A stretch of DNA of 64,000 bases from Streptomyces sp. CB01373. Its GTDB lineage: Bacteria > Actinomycetota > Actinomycetes > Streptomycetales > Streptomycetaceae. The stretch is from positions 20,814 through 84,813 of the forward strand of contig NZ_NNBK01000028.1 in assembly GCF_002803075.1 (NCBI RefSeq), read 5' to 3'. This document shows positions 43,223 through 52,199 of this stretch, in pieces. A program made the position numbers and the translations under genes. The notes below the pieces were generated by a model that saw nothing but the letters and a program-made list of their open reading frames with translations, was not told the origin of the DNA and searched no databases. Numbering within the stretch: the first letter of the stretch is position 1; each line of letters starts with the position of its first letter.

Positions 43223-45114
43223 GCATTCCTCTCGAACTCCCGGCCGAGGACCGCGCGTCGAGCCCGTACACCGGCTACACCCGGGCCCACTGGGAAGCGG
43301 TGGCGGACGGTCTGACGACGGCGGCGTGGCGGTGGAGCACCCCCGGCGACGCCCTGCTCGACCTGCCTGGGCGGCCCTCCCGTTCGGGAACGCGGTCCGA
43401 CGGCCTGGAGGGGTATGCCCGTACCTTTCTCGCCACCGCCTTCCGTGTGGCCGGTGCCGGCGGGGACGACCCGCACGGCCTGCTGGAGCGCTACGCGCGC
43501 GGCCTCGCCGCGGGCACCCTTACGCCCGGCCGCGACGACACGGAGTCCTGGCCGGTGATCCTCGGCCACCATGTGCAGGGCCAGCCGATGGTCGAGTCGG
43601 CGTCGGTCGCGCTCGGCCTGCGGCTGACCGCGCCCTGGCTGTGGAAGCACCTCGACGACGGCGTACGGGACCGGGCCGAGGCCTGGCTGCGCGGGGCGCT
43701 GCGGCACACGCCCGCGCCGAACAACTGGTACCTGTTCCCGTTCACCGTCGCGGGGTTCCTCGAGTCGGTGGGGCGCGGCGACGCGGAGACCGCCCGGGCC
43801 CGGGAGCGCGCGCTGGAGCTGCTGGAGGGCTGGTACGCGGGCGACGGCTGGTACTCCGACGGCGACGGCCGCGCCTTCGACCACTACAACGGCTGGGCGC
43901 TGCACCTGTATCCGGTGCTCGACGCCCACCTCGGCGGCGACCGCGCGCTCCTCGCCCGCTACGGCGACCGGCTGCGCGCGCATCTGGAGAGCTTCTCCCT
44001 GATGTTCGGCGGGGACGGCGCTCCGGTGCACTACGGGCGCTCGCTCACGTACCGTTTCGCCGCTTCGGCGGCGGTCGGGCTCGGCGCCGTGACCGGTCGC
44101 ACGCCGCTGGCTCCGGGCACCTCGCGCCGGCTCGTGAGCGGCTGCCTGCGGTACTTCCTGGACCGGGGCGCGCTGACCGATGACGGTCTGCTGAGCCTGG
44201 GCTGGCACGGTCCGCACGCGGCCACGCTGCAGGCGTATTCGGGGCCGTCCTCACCGTACTGGGCGTCGAAGGCGTTCGTGTCGCTCCTCGCGCCGGCCTC
44301 CCATCCGCTGTGGACGGCGGTGGAGTCGCCCGCACCGGTGGAGGAGGCCGACCGGGTGCTCGCCCTGCCGGCAGCCGGGCTGCTGGTGCAGGCGACCCGA
44401 GCCGACGGGATCGTACGGCTGCACAACCACGGCAGCGACCACGTCCGTCCGCACGTGGGCGAGACGGAGGCCGGCGACGACCCGCACTACGCGCGTCAGG
44501 CGTACTCGACCCGGACCGGTCCGACGGCGCCCGGGAACGTCGCGGACAACCACCTGTCGGTGGATGTGGACGGCCGGCCCAGCACCCGTCGCCGGATCCA
44601 CCCGCTGGGTGCCGGCCACGGCGACGGCTGGGGCTGGGCGGCGTCCTGGCACCGGCCCGTCTTCGTCACCGGGCCCCCGATGGTGCCGGGCCTGCGGGTG
44701 GAGAGCGTCACGGTGGCATACGGACGTCATGAGCTCCGGGTGCACCGGGTGATCGGAGCCCCGGGCAATTCCCGCGTCACGCACACGGGTTGGGCCACCG
44801 GGCCGGAGCAGGACGTGGTGTCGGCGCTGTCCGGGCTGCACGGCTGGGACCCCTCCCCCGGCACGGTCCGCGCACCCCGGGGCACCGCCTGGACCCGGTG
44901 GGCCGAGGTGCCGCGCCTCACGGGACCGGCCAAGGGCACCAGTGTGCACGTCGCGCTCGCCGCACTGACCGCCGAGCCCGATCCCGTGCCCCTGGCGGAG
45001 GCGGTGTCCCGGTGCGTGGCCGACGAGAGGGGCGTCGAAGTGATCTGGGCCGACGGTGCCCGCACCCGGGTCGCCTTCGATCCGCCGGCCGTGTCGCACG
45101 AGGGGAACCGTTGA
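43219..45114 (+). CDS. DUF2264-domain protein
   Basis: A 631-residue protein with no signal peptide. The N-terminal 400 residues follow the DUF2264 alpha/alpha-barrel pattern, with NNWYLFPFTVAGFLESVG, then GWYSDGDGRAFDHYNGWALH and GRSLTYRF. A beta-rich C-terminal domain follows. DUF2264 proteins are linked in other bacteria to breakdown of acidic polysaccharides such as pectin-type chains, and their fold resembles lyases and hydrolases, but no catalytic activity is agreed. The ATG overlaps the dehydrogenase stop by four bases. I infer cytoplasmic handling of an uronate-type oligosaccharide. Confidence 0.83.
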   Translation: MSIPLELPAEDRASSPYTGYTRAHWEAVADGLTTAAWRWSTPGDALLDLPGRPSRSGTRSDGLEGYARTFLATAFRVAGAGGDDPHGLLERYARGLAAGTLTPGRDDTESWPVILGHHVQGQPMVESASVALGLRLTAPWLWKHLDDGVRDRAEAWLRGALRHTPAPNNWYLFPFTVAGFLESVGRGDAETARARERALELLEGWYAGDGWYSDGDGRAFDHYNGWALHLYPVLDAHLGGDRALLARYGDRLRAHLESFSLMFGGDGAPVHYGRSLTYRFAASAAVGLGAVTGRTPLAPGTSRRLVSGCLRYFLDRGALTDDGLLSLGWHGPHAATLQAYSGPSSPYWASKAFVSLLAPASHPLWTAVESPAPVEEADRVLALPAAGLLVQATRADGIVRLHNHGSDHVRPHVGETEAGDDPHYARQAYSTRTGPTAPGNVADNHLSVDVDGRPSTRRRIHPLGAGHGDGWGWAASWHRPVFVTGPPMVPGLRVESVTVAYGRHELRVHRVIGAPGNSRVTHTGWATGPEQDVVSALSGLHGWDPSPGTVRAPRGTAWTRWAEVPRLTGPAKGTSVHVALAALTAEPDPVPLAEAVSRCVADERGVEVIWADGARTRVAFDPPAVSHEGNR

Positions 45115-45585
45115 GCATCCCGAAGGCGTCCTTGCGTAATGACCCGTGGGCGTGCGCGCAGCCGTCTGTGAAAAAAGCGGTGCGGGGTTGTGAGCGTGTG
45201 GTGCCCCTCCGCGTGACGGTCCGTCAGATTGCAGCGGGGCATGGGGACTTGGCCGCATAAATCGTAGATATCGCGCAATCCGCCTCATGTAGCGAACTCA
45301 TAACGGTTAACGGGCGGCCCGCGGGAAGCAAGACCCGCGCATATCAGGGCGCGGCCAAGTGGCCAACGGCGTCGGGCACTTGCTCTCCGGGACCTGCAGA
45401 GGGTGCCCTAACCGAGTGATAGCATCCCCGCGTCCGTGACCTTGGTCCACTCGGCTCGGGCACTGCATTGAGGTCGGCCTGTTCTCAACGCAACAGCCGT
45501 AGGGTCGTTCCGAGCGGTTGTGCCGCGGACTTCCACGAGGCGCCACCCACCCACGGCTGCAGGCTAAACGCCAGGAAAGGTTTCC
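45115..45585. promoter_or_regulatory. Conservon upstream region
   Basis: This 471-base gap holds no supported gene. The part from about 45220 to 45310 is AT-rich for this genome (TAAATCGTAGATATCG) and probably contains the conservon promoter. A hairpin-like segment pairs GGGCAC (45374-45379) with GTGCCC (45403-45408), with a further CTCT/AGAG match inside; it could be an attenuator in the leader. AGGAAAGG precedes the first gene start. Confidence 0.4.
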
Positions 45586-46788
45586 ATGAATCGAGACGCA
45601 CTTGTTTGGTGCCTGGTTGCCGCGGTGGTGCTCGCCGTCGCCGCGGTCCTGGTGCTCTATCGTCGAAATAATGCCATCACGACGAAAAAGAGCCAGGCCG
45701 AGGCCGCCTACACGCAGAAGCTGAGCGAGGCCGAGGGGCAACTTGCCACGGTGTGGCAGGAATTGCAGCGCCACAAGGCCGAGCACGACCAGACCATCCG
45801 CGAGGCCGAAGAAGGGGCCGAGGAAAGCACCAAGGCCGTCCTCAAGGGCTCCGCGCGCTTTCTCCAGAGCCTTGCGGCCGAGCAGTTGACACTTCTTGAG
45901 GAAATTACACGGAAGTACGGCGGTCACGCCGTACTCGGTGATCTGCTGGAGGTGAACCACGCCAACGCGCAAATGGCGCGGAAGGCTCAGGGCATTGCGG
46001 TGATGTGCGGTGCGCCGCTGGGTCGCCGCAGTAAGCCGGCGAGCGTTTATGACGTGGTGCGCAGCGCGCAGGGACAAATTCGCAACTTCCGCCGTGTCGA
46101 AATCATGCAGCAGAGCGGTTTCGCGTTGAAGGCGTCCGCGGTCTCGCCGGTCGCTCTCGCCGTCGCGGAACTCCTCGACAACGCGGCCAGCTTCTCCCAG
46201 CAGGGTTCGCCGATCGAGGTGACCTTCCAGCGGGTGCAGAAGAACCTGTGCATCGTCATCGACGACGCCGGTGTCGGCATGAACGACGAGGACCGGCAGA
46301 AGGCTTCCACCCTGCTGTCCGGCGAGTTCCGCCCCCGGCTGTCCCACCTGGGCAACCAGCCGAAGTTCGGTTTCCCCGTCATCGGCCTGCTCGCCCAGCA
46401 GTACGGGTTCCGGGTGGACGTCACCGGCATCTCCCGCTACGGCGGCGTCCGCGCGGTCGTCCTGCTGCCCGAGGAGCTGTGGACCGAGGAGGAGATCGCG
46501 CCCGCCGAGGTCTCCCAGGTCAGCCCGATCCGCAGTGCGACGGGCCGGTCCGAGGCCGGGACGCGCACCGCGCACGGTCTGCCCAAGCGCGGGGCGCGCC
46601 AGGTGCCCATAGCCAGTGTTCCCGACGCCGCTCCCGACCGTGTTCCCGCCGACGACGACTCGGCGCGGCCCGTCGCGCCGGCGGACGAAGCCGGCCGCTC
46701 CGGCCGAAGCCTGGGAGCCTTCCAGCGCGGCACACTCTCGGGCCGGAACCTCTCCGCGGCTCCGATCGAAGGGTCCGATAACGCATGA
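45586..46788 (+). CDS. cvnA: Conservon CvnA, sensor-like ATPase
   Basis: A 400-residue membrane protein with one helix at about 5-24, a long coiled coil (about 30-90), a GHKL ATPase domain with N box LAVAELLDNAASF, G1 box IDDAGVGMN, and a G2-like FGFPVIGLLAQQYG, then a disordered Pro/Ala-rich tail. It lacks a phosphoacceptor His, as known for CvnA proteins of Streptomyces, which act with CvnB-D in a membrane-associated complex similar to eukaryotic G-protein-linked receptors. The next gene overlaps by four bases. It opens a seven-gene operon. Confidence 0.9.
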   Translation: MNRDALVWCLVAAVVLAVAAVLVLYRRNNAITTKKSQAEAAYTQKLSEAEGQLATVWQELQRHKAEHDQTIREAEEGAEESTKAVLKGSARFLQSLAAEQLTLLEEITRKYGGHAVLGDLLEVNHANAQMARKAQGIAVMCGAPLGRRSKPASVYDVVRSAQGQIRNFRRVEIMQQSGFALKASAVSPVALAVAELLDNAASFSQQGSPIEVTFQRVQKNLCIVIDDAGVGMNDEDRQKASTLLSGEFRPRLSHLGNQPKFGFPVIGLLAQQYGFRVDVTGISRYGGVRAVVLLPEELWTEEEIAPAEVSQVSPIRSATGRSEAGTRTAHGLPKRGARQVPIASVPDAAPDRVPADDDSARPVAPADEAGRSGRSLGAFQRGTLSGRNLSAAPIEGSDNA

Positions 46789-47630
46789 CCAACGACCTGT
46801 CGTGGATGCTCGAGGACATCGTGAGCAACGTGCCGAAGGCGCGGCACGCTGTTCTGCTGTCCGCAGACGGTCTTCCCCGCGGCGCTACCGACGGGATGTC
46901 GGAGAAGGACGTGCGCACCATATCCGCCGCCATGGCGGGGATGCAGGCACTGAGCCGGGCGACCTCCCACTTCGCCGGTCCGGGCGAGGACAGGCAGTGG
47001 AACCAGACGATCATCGAGTTCTCCCACGGCTGGATCTTCCTGATCGGGGCGGGGCAGGGTGCCTACCTCGCCGCGGCCGCGGCGCCCGACGTCGACATGC
47101 AGCAGATCTCCTTCCGCATGCACCGGCTCGTCGCCAGGCTCGGCAACAACCTCACCTCGCCTCCCCGGGTCAACGCGGAGGCCTCGGCGGAGCGTTCCGG
47201 CCGTGCCGGGAGCCAGATGGGCGACAGGCGGGGAACCGGCGTTCTGATCGCCGACCTGGACGAGGCGGTCAACCAGGTGCGGGGCGCCCGTCACGCGGTG
47301 CTGCTGGGCGCCGACGGCCTGCCCCGCGGTGCCACCACGGGCATGAGCCAGGACCTGGCGGACACGATCTCGGCGGCCATGACCGGCATCCACGCCTACA
47401 GCCGCGCCACCTCGCAGTTCGCCGGGGTGCACGAGCACGCCAAGTGGCGGCAGACGGTGATCGAGTTCCAGCACGGCTGGATCTTCCTGATCTCGGCCGG
47501 TCAGGGCGCCTTCCTGGCCGCGGCGGCCGACCACGAGGCCGACATCGAGGAGTTCACGACCCGGCTGCACCAGGTGGTGCCCCGGCTGAGCGAGCATCTG
47601 TCACCACAAGGGGCGGTGAGCAGCAAGTGA
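46785..47630 (+). CDS. cvnB: Conservon CvnB, tandem-duplicated roadblock/LC7 protein
   Basis: A 281-residue protein made of two roadblock/LC7 domains. The usual CvnB is about 135-140 residues with one domain. Domain 1 (about 1-125) has ARHAVLLSADGLPRG and FSHGWIFLIGAGQGAYLA; domain 2 (about 150-270) repeats these as ARHAVLLGADGLPRG and FQHGWIFLISAGQGAFLA. A short linker rich in Arg and Gly joins them. Roadblock proteins in this context act on or near the CvnD GTPase, often as dimers; a covalent dimer could fix the stoichiometry. The copies differ at many positions, so the duplication is old. The start overlaps cvnA. Confidence 0.9.
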   Translation: MTNDLSWMLEDIVSNVPKARHAVLLSADGLPRGATDGMSEKDVRTISAAMAGMQALSRATSHFAGPGEDRQWNQTIIEFSHGWIFLIGAGQGAYLAAAAAPDVDMQQISFRMHRLVARLGNNLTSPPRVNAEASAERSGRAGSQMGDRRGTGVLIADLDEAVNQVRGARHAVLLGADGLPRGATTGMSQDLADTISAAMTGIHAYSRATSQFAGVHEHAKWRQTVIEFQHGWIFLISAGQGAFLAAAADHEADIEEFTTRLHQVVPRLSEHLSPQGAVSSK

Positions 47631-48004
47631 GCGATGAGCCCGATCTCGAGCTGACCTCGGCCTTAGTGCCTCTGTTCGTGGTCACGAACGGGCGTTCCCT
47701 GCCCCCGGACCACGCCTACGAGCGCACCACCCTGGTGTCCGCGGAGGACGGCGTCTCCGCCGCCGGCCGCATGCTTTCCCCGGAGGCGGGCCAGGTTCTG
47801 GAGATGGTCACGGACGGTTTTCTGTCCGTCGCGGAAGTGGCCGCCCATACTCACCTGCCGCTGGGGATCGTCCGGATTCTTCTGGCGGAGTTGGAGGACG
47901 GCGGCCTCATCATCACGAGGAAGCCCGTCCCCCGTGCCGAACGTGTCGATCGGGAAATCCTCAGCGCGGTACTCGATGGCCTCAAAGCCCGATTCGGAGC
48001 GTGA
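47627..48004 (+). CDS. cvnC: Conservon CvnC, DUF742 protein
   Basis: A 125-residue protein of the DUF742 family, here starting at GTG 47627 within the stop of cvnB. Its core is a winged-helix-like unit: LSPEAGQVLEMVTDGFLSVA, EVAAHTHLPLGIVRILLAEL, then DGGLIITRKPVP. CvnC proteins are conserved in all conservons and contact CvnB or CvnD; no DNA binding has been shown. The coupling by overlap places it firmly in the operon. Confidence 0.9.
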   Translation: MSDEPDLELTSALVPLFVVTNGRSLPPDHAYERTTLVSAEDGVSAAGRMLSPEAGQVLEMVTDGFLSVAEVAAHTHLPLGIVRILLAELEDGGLIITRKPVPRAERVDREILSAVLDGLKARFGA

Positions 48005-48007
48005 TAC

Positions 48008-48568
48008 GTGTACCTGGATTCAGCCGTCTCCACCGCGGTCAAGATCCTTGTGGTGGGCCACTTCGGAGTCGGGAAGACCACGTGCATCGGAAGTATCTCC
48101 GAGATCGAGCCTTTGCGGACCGAAGAGGAGATCACCGAAGCGAGTGTGGGATTTGACGACCTGTCGGGAACTCCGGACAAGACGACCACGACGGTCGCCA
48201 TGGACTTCGGCCGACTGACCATCAGCGACGAGGTGGTGCTCTACCTCTTCGGAACGCCCGGTCAGGAACGCTTCAAGGAGATGTGGGAAGAACTGTCCCG
48301 GGGTGCCCTCGGCGCCCTGGTCCTGGTCGACCCCGAGCGGCTCTCCGAGTCCTTCCCGGTCCTCGACCTGGTCGAACGCTTCGGCCTGACCTACGCCATC
48401 GGTGTCAACCACTTCGAAGGCACCACCGACTACCCGCTCACGGAGGTGCGCGAGGCCCTGAACCTGTCCGCGGAGACCCCCGTCGTCGCCTGTGACGTAC
48501 GGGACCAGAACTCGGCGGCGCAGGCCCTCATCACCCTCGTGCACCACCTTCTGTCCCTCATCTCTTAG
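48008..48568 (+). CDS. cvnD: Conservon CvnD, Ras-like small GTPase
   Basis: A 186-residue GTP-binding protein from GTG 48008, three bases after cvnC. The P-loop is GHFGVGKTT near 17-25, the switch II region is LYLFGTPGQERF, where a Phe-Gly replaces the common Asp, and the guanine-recognition site is the degenerate GVNHFEG, all normal for this conservon GTPase group. It should cycle between GDP and GTP at the membrane under the CvnA-C complex. CvnD is the output switch of the system. Confidence 0.92.
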   Translation: MYLDSAVSTAVKILVVGHFGVGKTTCIGSISEIEPLRTEEEITEASVGFDDLSGTPDKTTTTVAMDFGRLTISDEVVLYLFGTPGQERFKEMWEELSRGALGALVLVDPERLSESFPVLDLVERFGLTYAIGVNHFEGTTDYPLTEVREALNLSAETPVVACDVRDQNSAAQALITLVHHLLSLIS

Positions 48569-48579
48569 GAGCACCGCCC

Positions 48580-49944
48580 ATGCAGCAGCGTCCCGGCATA
48601 CAGGGGCCGCCGCCCGGCTGCCCCGCCCACGCCAACGTCCCGTTCTACGGGCCTCAGTTCGGCTCCGATCCCGACAGCCACTACGAGTACCTGCGCTCCC
48701 TCGGCCCGAGCGCGCCGGTCGACGTCGCCCCGGACGTCCAGGTCGAGCTGGTCACCAGCTACGACGCCGCGCTGTACATCCTGCAGAACCCCGCCTCGTT
48801 CGTGCGGGACTCGCGGCGCTGGAACGCGCTGAACCAGGGGCGTGTCCCCGAGGACAGCCCGGCGCTGCCGATGATGGGGTACCGGCCCAACGCGCTGTTC
48901 AGTGACGGCGCGGCGCACGCCCGGCTGCGCCAGGCGGTCACGGACTCCCTGGCCAGCGTCAACGAGCTTCAACTGGTGCGGCAGACCCAGCAGTCGGCCG
49001 ACTACCTGATCAGCCGGTTCAGCACCGACCGCCTCGGACAGGCCGAGTTGATGGCCGACTACGCCCAGCCGCTGCCGCTGCTGGTCTTCAGCGACCTGTT
49101 CGGCTGCCCGCCGGAGATCGGCGACCGTGTCATCGTCGGCATCAGCGGCATCTTCGACGGCACCCCCAACGCCGACCAGGTGCTGGGCGAGGCGCTCTCC
49201 GAGCTGATCGCCCTCAAGCGGCGCCGGCCCGGACAGGACCTGACCACGCGTCTGATGGAGCACGGCGCGGGGCTGACCGACGAGGAGGTGCTGCACCAGC
49301 TGGTGACCCTGCTGTCCGGTGGCACCGCTCCCCTGGCCGCGGCCATCGGCACCAGCAGCGCGCTGATCCTCGACGAGGAGTGGCAGGCCGGGCTGCCGAT
49401 CGAGGACGCCGTCACCCGGGTCCTGTGGAACTACGCGCCGATCGCCAACTACGCGGCCCACTACCCGACGCACGACGTGGAGCTGGGCGGCAGGACGCTC
49501 AGGGCGAACGACCCGGTCCTCATCTCGTTCGCGGCGGCCAACACCGATCCCCGGCTGGCCGAACACCGTGAGCAGCTCAGCGCGAAGGCGCATCTGGCCT
49601 TCGGGGCCGGCCCGCACGCCTGCCCGGCCAAGGACCCGGCGTTCATGATCGCGGTCACGGCCGTCGAGTCCCTCCTCAACCGGCTGCCGGACGTCGAAGT
49701 TCGCGTACCGTTCAAGGACTTGAGCTGGGTTCCGGCGCCGTGGAGCCGTTCGCTGGTCGCCCTCCCTGTCCGGTTCACGCCCCGGGTCGTGGCGCCGACG
49801 CCCGCACAGGCGCAGACGCCGCAGACGGCCGCTCCGGCGACGCCGATGGCCACCGCCGCAGCGCCGCGGCCTGCGGCGACGTCCGCGGCCAAGCCCAAGG
49901 CGGGCATGTTCAGCCGCTTCCTGGCATGGACCCGAGGGGAGTGA
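48580..49944 (+). CDS. cvnE: Conservon CvnE, CYP157-type cytochrome P450
   Basis: A 454-residue P450-fold protein. The heme-binding Cys is in FGAGPHACPAKDPA. The K-helix, which normally contains ExxR, reads AVTRVLWNYAP here, so neither the Glu nor the Arg is present. This absence is a known trait of the CYP157 family of Streptomyces conservons, in which the Cys is the only strictly kept residue. A Pro/Ala-rich tail of about 50 residues ends in a basic segment, unlike catalytic P450s. It may bind a ligand or heme as a sensor rather than oxidise a substrate. It starts 11 bases after cvnD. Confidence 0.9.
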   Translation: MQQRPGIQGPPPGCPAHANVPFYGPQFGSDPDSHYEYLRSLGPSAPVDVAPDVQVELVTSYDAALYILQNPASFVRDSRRWNALNQGRVPEDSPALPMMGYRPNALFSDGAAHARLRQAVTDSLASVNELQLVRQTQQSADYLISRFSTDRLGQAELMADYAQPLPLLVFSDLFGCPPEIGDRVIVGISGIFDGTPNADQVLGEALSELIALKRRRPGQDLTTRLMEHGAGLTDEEVLHQLVTLLSGGTAPLAAAIGTSSALILDEEWQAGLPIEDAVTRVLWNYAPIANYAAHYPTHDVELGGRTLRANDPVLISFAAANTDPRLAEHREQLSAKAHLAFGAGPHACPAKDPAFMIAVTAVESLLNRLPDVEVRVPFKDLSWVPAPWSRSLVALPVRFTPRVVAPTPAQAQTPQTAAPATPMATAAAPRPAATSAAKPKAGMFSRFLAWTRGE

Positions 49945-50033
49945 CGAAGGCAACCCCGGCGCGCATAGTCATTTCGTATGTTCAAGCCACCGCTGGGGTA
50001 TGCATGGCGGCTGATGCCTAGAAAGGAGCCGTC

Positions 50034-51281
50034 GTGGAGACAGCGGTAACTCCGCCCCCCGACAGACGTTTTGCGGTCTCTCTCTTCTCTCGTCTTCGGA
50101 CAGCGAAGGGCCAGGCCAACCCCTTTCCGATCTACGCGGAGCTTCGGTCGAGGGGCGGAGTCGTCGCAGCGCCATGGGGAGGTCATCTCGTCACGCGCTT
50201 CGACCTGTGCGATCAGGTCCTGCGCAGCCGGGACTGGTTGGAACCGGACGCCCGCTGGCGAGAACAGCAGGGCGACGGCACCCGTTGGACTGCCCCCTCC
50301 TCCCGTGAGATGAGCAGGACGCTGCCCGCCCTCAATCCCCCCGAACACACCTGGGTGCGCCGGTCGGCCGGCATGTTCGACCGCACCTCCATGGAGGAGA
50401 TGCGCGGCACGGTCGGCCGCATCACGGGCCGGCTCATGGACTCCCTCGCCGTCCGGCTGCGCGACGGTGAGGCCGATTTCAACGCCCTGGTCAGCGAGGA
50501 GCTGCCGGTCGCCACGATCGGGCACTGGCTGGGCCTGCCGAGCGCCGACTTCCCCCGGCTGCGCGAGCTGACCCACGACCAGGTCTTCACGCAGGAGTTG
50601 CTGCCCTCGGCCAGTCAGCTGGCGCTGTCCGACGCGGCCACGGCCGAACTGCGTGCCTACTTCCTCGACCTGGTGCGCGAGCGGCGCGCCCACCCGGGCG
50701 ACGACCCCGTGTCGCGCTGGATCAGGCTCTGGGACGCCATGGAGAGCGACCAGGACAGGGCGGACGAGGCCGTCTACTTCCTGGCGCTCTTCGTGCTGCT
50801 GGCAGCCCTGGAGACGACGTCCACCCTGCTGTCGACCATGACCCTGCTGGTCCTCGAGCACCCCAGGCAGTGGGACCGGTTGACCATCCACCCCGACCTC
50901 GTGCCGGCCGCCGTGGAGGAGTCGTTGCGCTACGACCCGCCCACGCATGTGATCAGCCGTGTCTCCTCCAGGGACACCGAGCTGGGCGGTGTCGAGGTGC
51001 GCAAGGACGAGATGGTCCACCTCATGGTGGGGGCCGCCAACCGCGACCCCGCCAAGCACAAGGACGCCGAACTGTTCAACATGCACCGCAAACCGGCGCA
51101 CCTGGCCTTCAGCGGCGGCATTCACTACTGCCTCGGCGCGCCCCTGGCCCGGATGGAGGCCCAGACCCTCCTGCACCACGTGGTCAGGCGCTTCCCGCGG
51201 CTCACGCTCGTGCGCCAACCGACGTGGGCGCCGCGCGTGGCGTTCCGGCGCCCGCTGAACCTGGATGTCGCTCTCATATGA
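50034..51281 (+). CDS. cvnF: Conservon CvnF, CYP154-type cytochrome P450
   Basis: A 415-residue P450 with the normal features: K-helix EESLRYDPP, and heme loop FSGGIHYCLGAPLARME with the axial Cys. The I-helix oxygen-binding segment reads LLAALETTST. It should be a catalytic monooxygenase, in contrast to its neighbour CvnE. CYP157 plus CYP154 pairs occur at the ends of some Streptomyces conservons; CYP154 members oxidise varied substrates. AAGGAG precedes GTG 50034 by six bases, 89 bases after cvnE. The next gene overlaps by ATGA. Confidence 0.88.
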   Translation: METAVTPPPDRRFAVSLFSRLRTAKGQANPFPIYAELRSRGGVVAAPWGGHLVTRFDLCDQVLRSRDWLEPDARWREQQGDGTRWTAPSSREMSRTLPALNPPEHTWVRRSAGMFDRTSMEEMRGTVGRITGRLMDSLAVRLRDGEADFNALVSEELPVATIGHWLGLPSADFPRLRELTHDQVFTQELLPSASQLALSDAATAELRAYFLDLVRERRAHPGDDPVSRWIRLWDAMESDQDRADEAVYFLALFVLLAALETTSTLLSTMTLLVLEHPRQWDRLTIHPDLVPAAVEESLRYDPPTHVISRVSSRDTELGGVEVRKDEMVHLMVGAANRDPAKHKDAELFNMHRKPAHLAFSGGIHYCLGAPLARMEAQTLLHHVVRRFPRLTLVRQPTWAPRVAFRRPLNLDVALI

Positions 51282-52066
51282 TCGAAATGACAAATACCTT
51301 CGACAACTTCCCCTACAAGGCGATACGGGTGGAGCAGGACGGGCCGGTCCTCCGGGTCGCGCTCAACCCGTCGGCGCAGGACAGCTCGCTGACGGTCGCC
51401 GCTCTCGACGACCTCGTCTCGCTGCTCAACAGCCTGCATGACCGGCCCGACATCCGGGTCCTGCTGCTGTCGGCGGTGGGCGACGACTTCTGTCTCGGCG
51501 CCGATCGCGACGAGTTCCAGGCGGCACTGGCGGAGGACCCGACCGGCGGCGCCATGCGGCGCATCGTGGACAAGGCCTACCGGGTGTGCGACGCCCTGGA
51601 GAACTCGCACGCGGTGACCATCGCCAGGCTCCACGGCAAGGTCGTGGGCGCCGGACTGGCGCTGGCCTCCTTCTGCGACCTGCGCGCCGGTGCGGACACC
51701 TGCCGGTTCCGCATGCCGGAGATCGCCCTCGGGCTGCCGCCCGCCTGGGGAGGTGCCATGGGCCGCCTGGTCGCCGAGGGCGGGTCCGCCAGGATCCGCG
51801 AACTCATGCTCACCTGTGAGCCGTTCGACGCCGGAACCGCCCATCGGCTCGGTCTGCTGCACAAGGTCGCGCCGGTGGAGGCGCTGGACGCGGCCGTCGA
51901 CGCCTGGGTCAGGCCCCTCGTGCGGCGCGCGCCGGAGGCCCTGACCCTCACCAAGCGCATGCTCGCCGGCTACGCGCGGGCGGACCGCACCGCCGACGTC
52001 GCGCTGCTCGACGCGCATCTCCTCACCGCACAGCTCAGCCAGGGCCGGGCGGCGGCCCGGCGCTGA
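51278..52066 (+). CDS. Crotonase-fold (enoyl-CoA hydratase-like) protein at conservon end
   Basis: A 262-residue crotonase superfamily protein. The oxyanion loop FCLGADRDEF and the second loop GKVVGAGLALASFCD are recognisable, and the later Glu in FRMPEIALGLPP is kept. The first catalytic Glu of hydratases (in GGGCEL) is Ala here, so hydration of an enoyl-CoA is doubtful and an isomerase, thioesterase or ligand-binding role is more likely. The ATG overlaps the P450 stop by four bases, making it the seventh member of the operon. This type of gene is not a standard conservon component. Confidence 0.83.
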   Translation: MIEMTNTFDNFPYKAIRVEQDGPVLRVALNPSAQDSSLTVAALDDLVSLLNSLHDRPDIRVLLLSAVGDDFCLGADRDEFQAALAEDPTGGAMRRIVDKAYRVCDALENSHAVTIARLHGKVVGAGLALASFCDLRAGADTCRFRMPEIALGLPPAWGGAMGRLVAEGGSARIRELMLTCEPFDAGTAHRLGLLHKVAPVEALDAAVDAWVRPLVRRAPEALTLTKRMLAGYARADRTADVALLDAHLLTAQLSQGRAAARR

Positions 52067-52077
52067 ACCGTTTCCGC

Positions 52078-52117
52078 CCGTACGCGCCCGACTCCCCCTG
52101 GTGTCGGGCGCGTACGG
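52078..52117 (+). terminator. Perfect hairpin ending the conservon operon
   Basis: CCGTACGCGCCCGAC (52078-52092) and its exact complement (52103-52117) enclose a ten-base loop. It begins 12 bases after the last conservon stop. A 15-bp perfect stem is strong evidence for termination. Confidence 0.8.
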
Positions 52118-52156
52118 CGTTCGTGGCGTCCATGAGCGGCCCGGCCGGTACCGCAC

Positions 52157-52199
52157 GGGGACGCATCCGCCGCTCCCCTGCGGTGGCGGATGCGTCCCC
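52157..52199. terminator. Second perfect hairpin between convergent genes
   Basis: GGGGACGCATCCGCC (52157-52171) pairs with its exact complement (52185-52199) over a 13-base loop. It lies between the conservon end and the convergent membrane-protein gene, so it may stop transcription in either direction. Confidence 0.75.
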
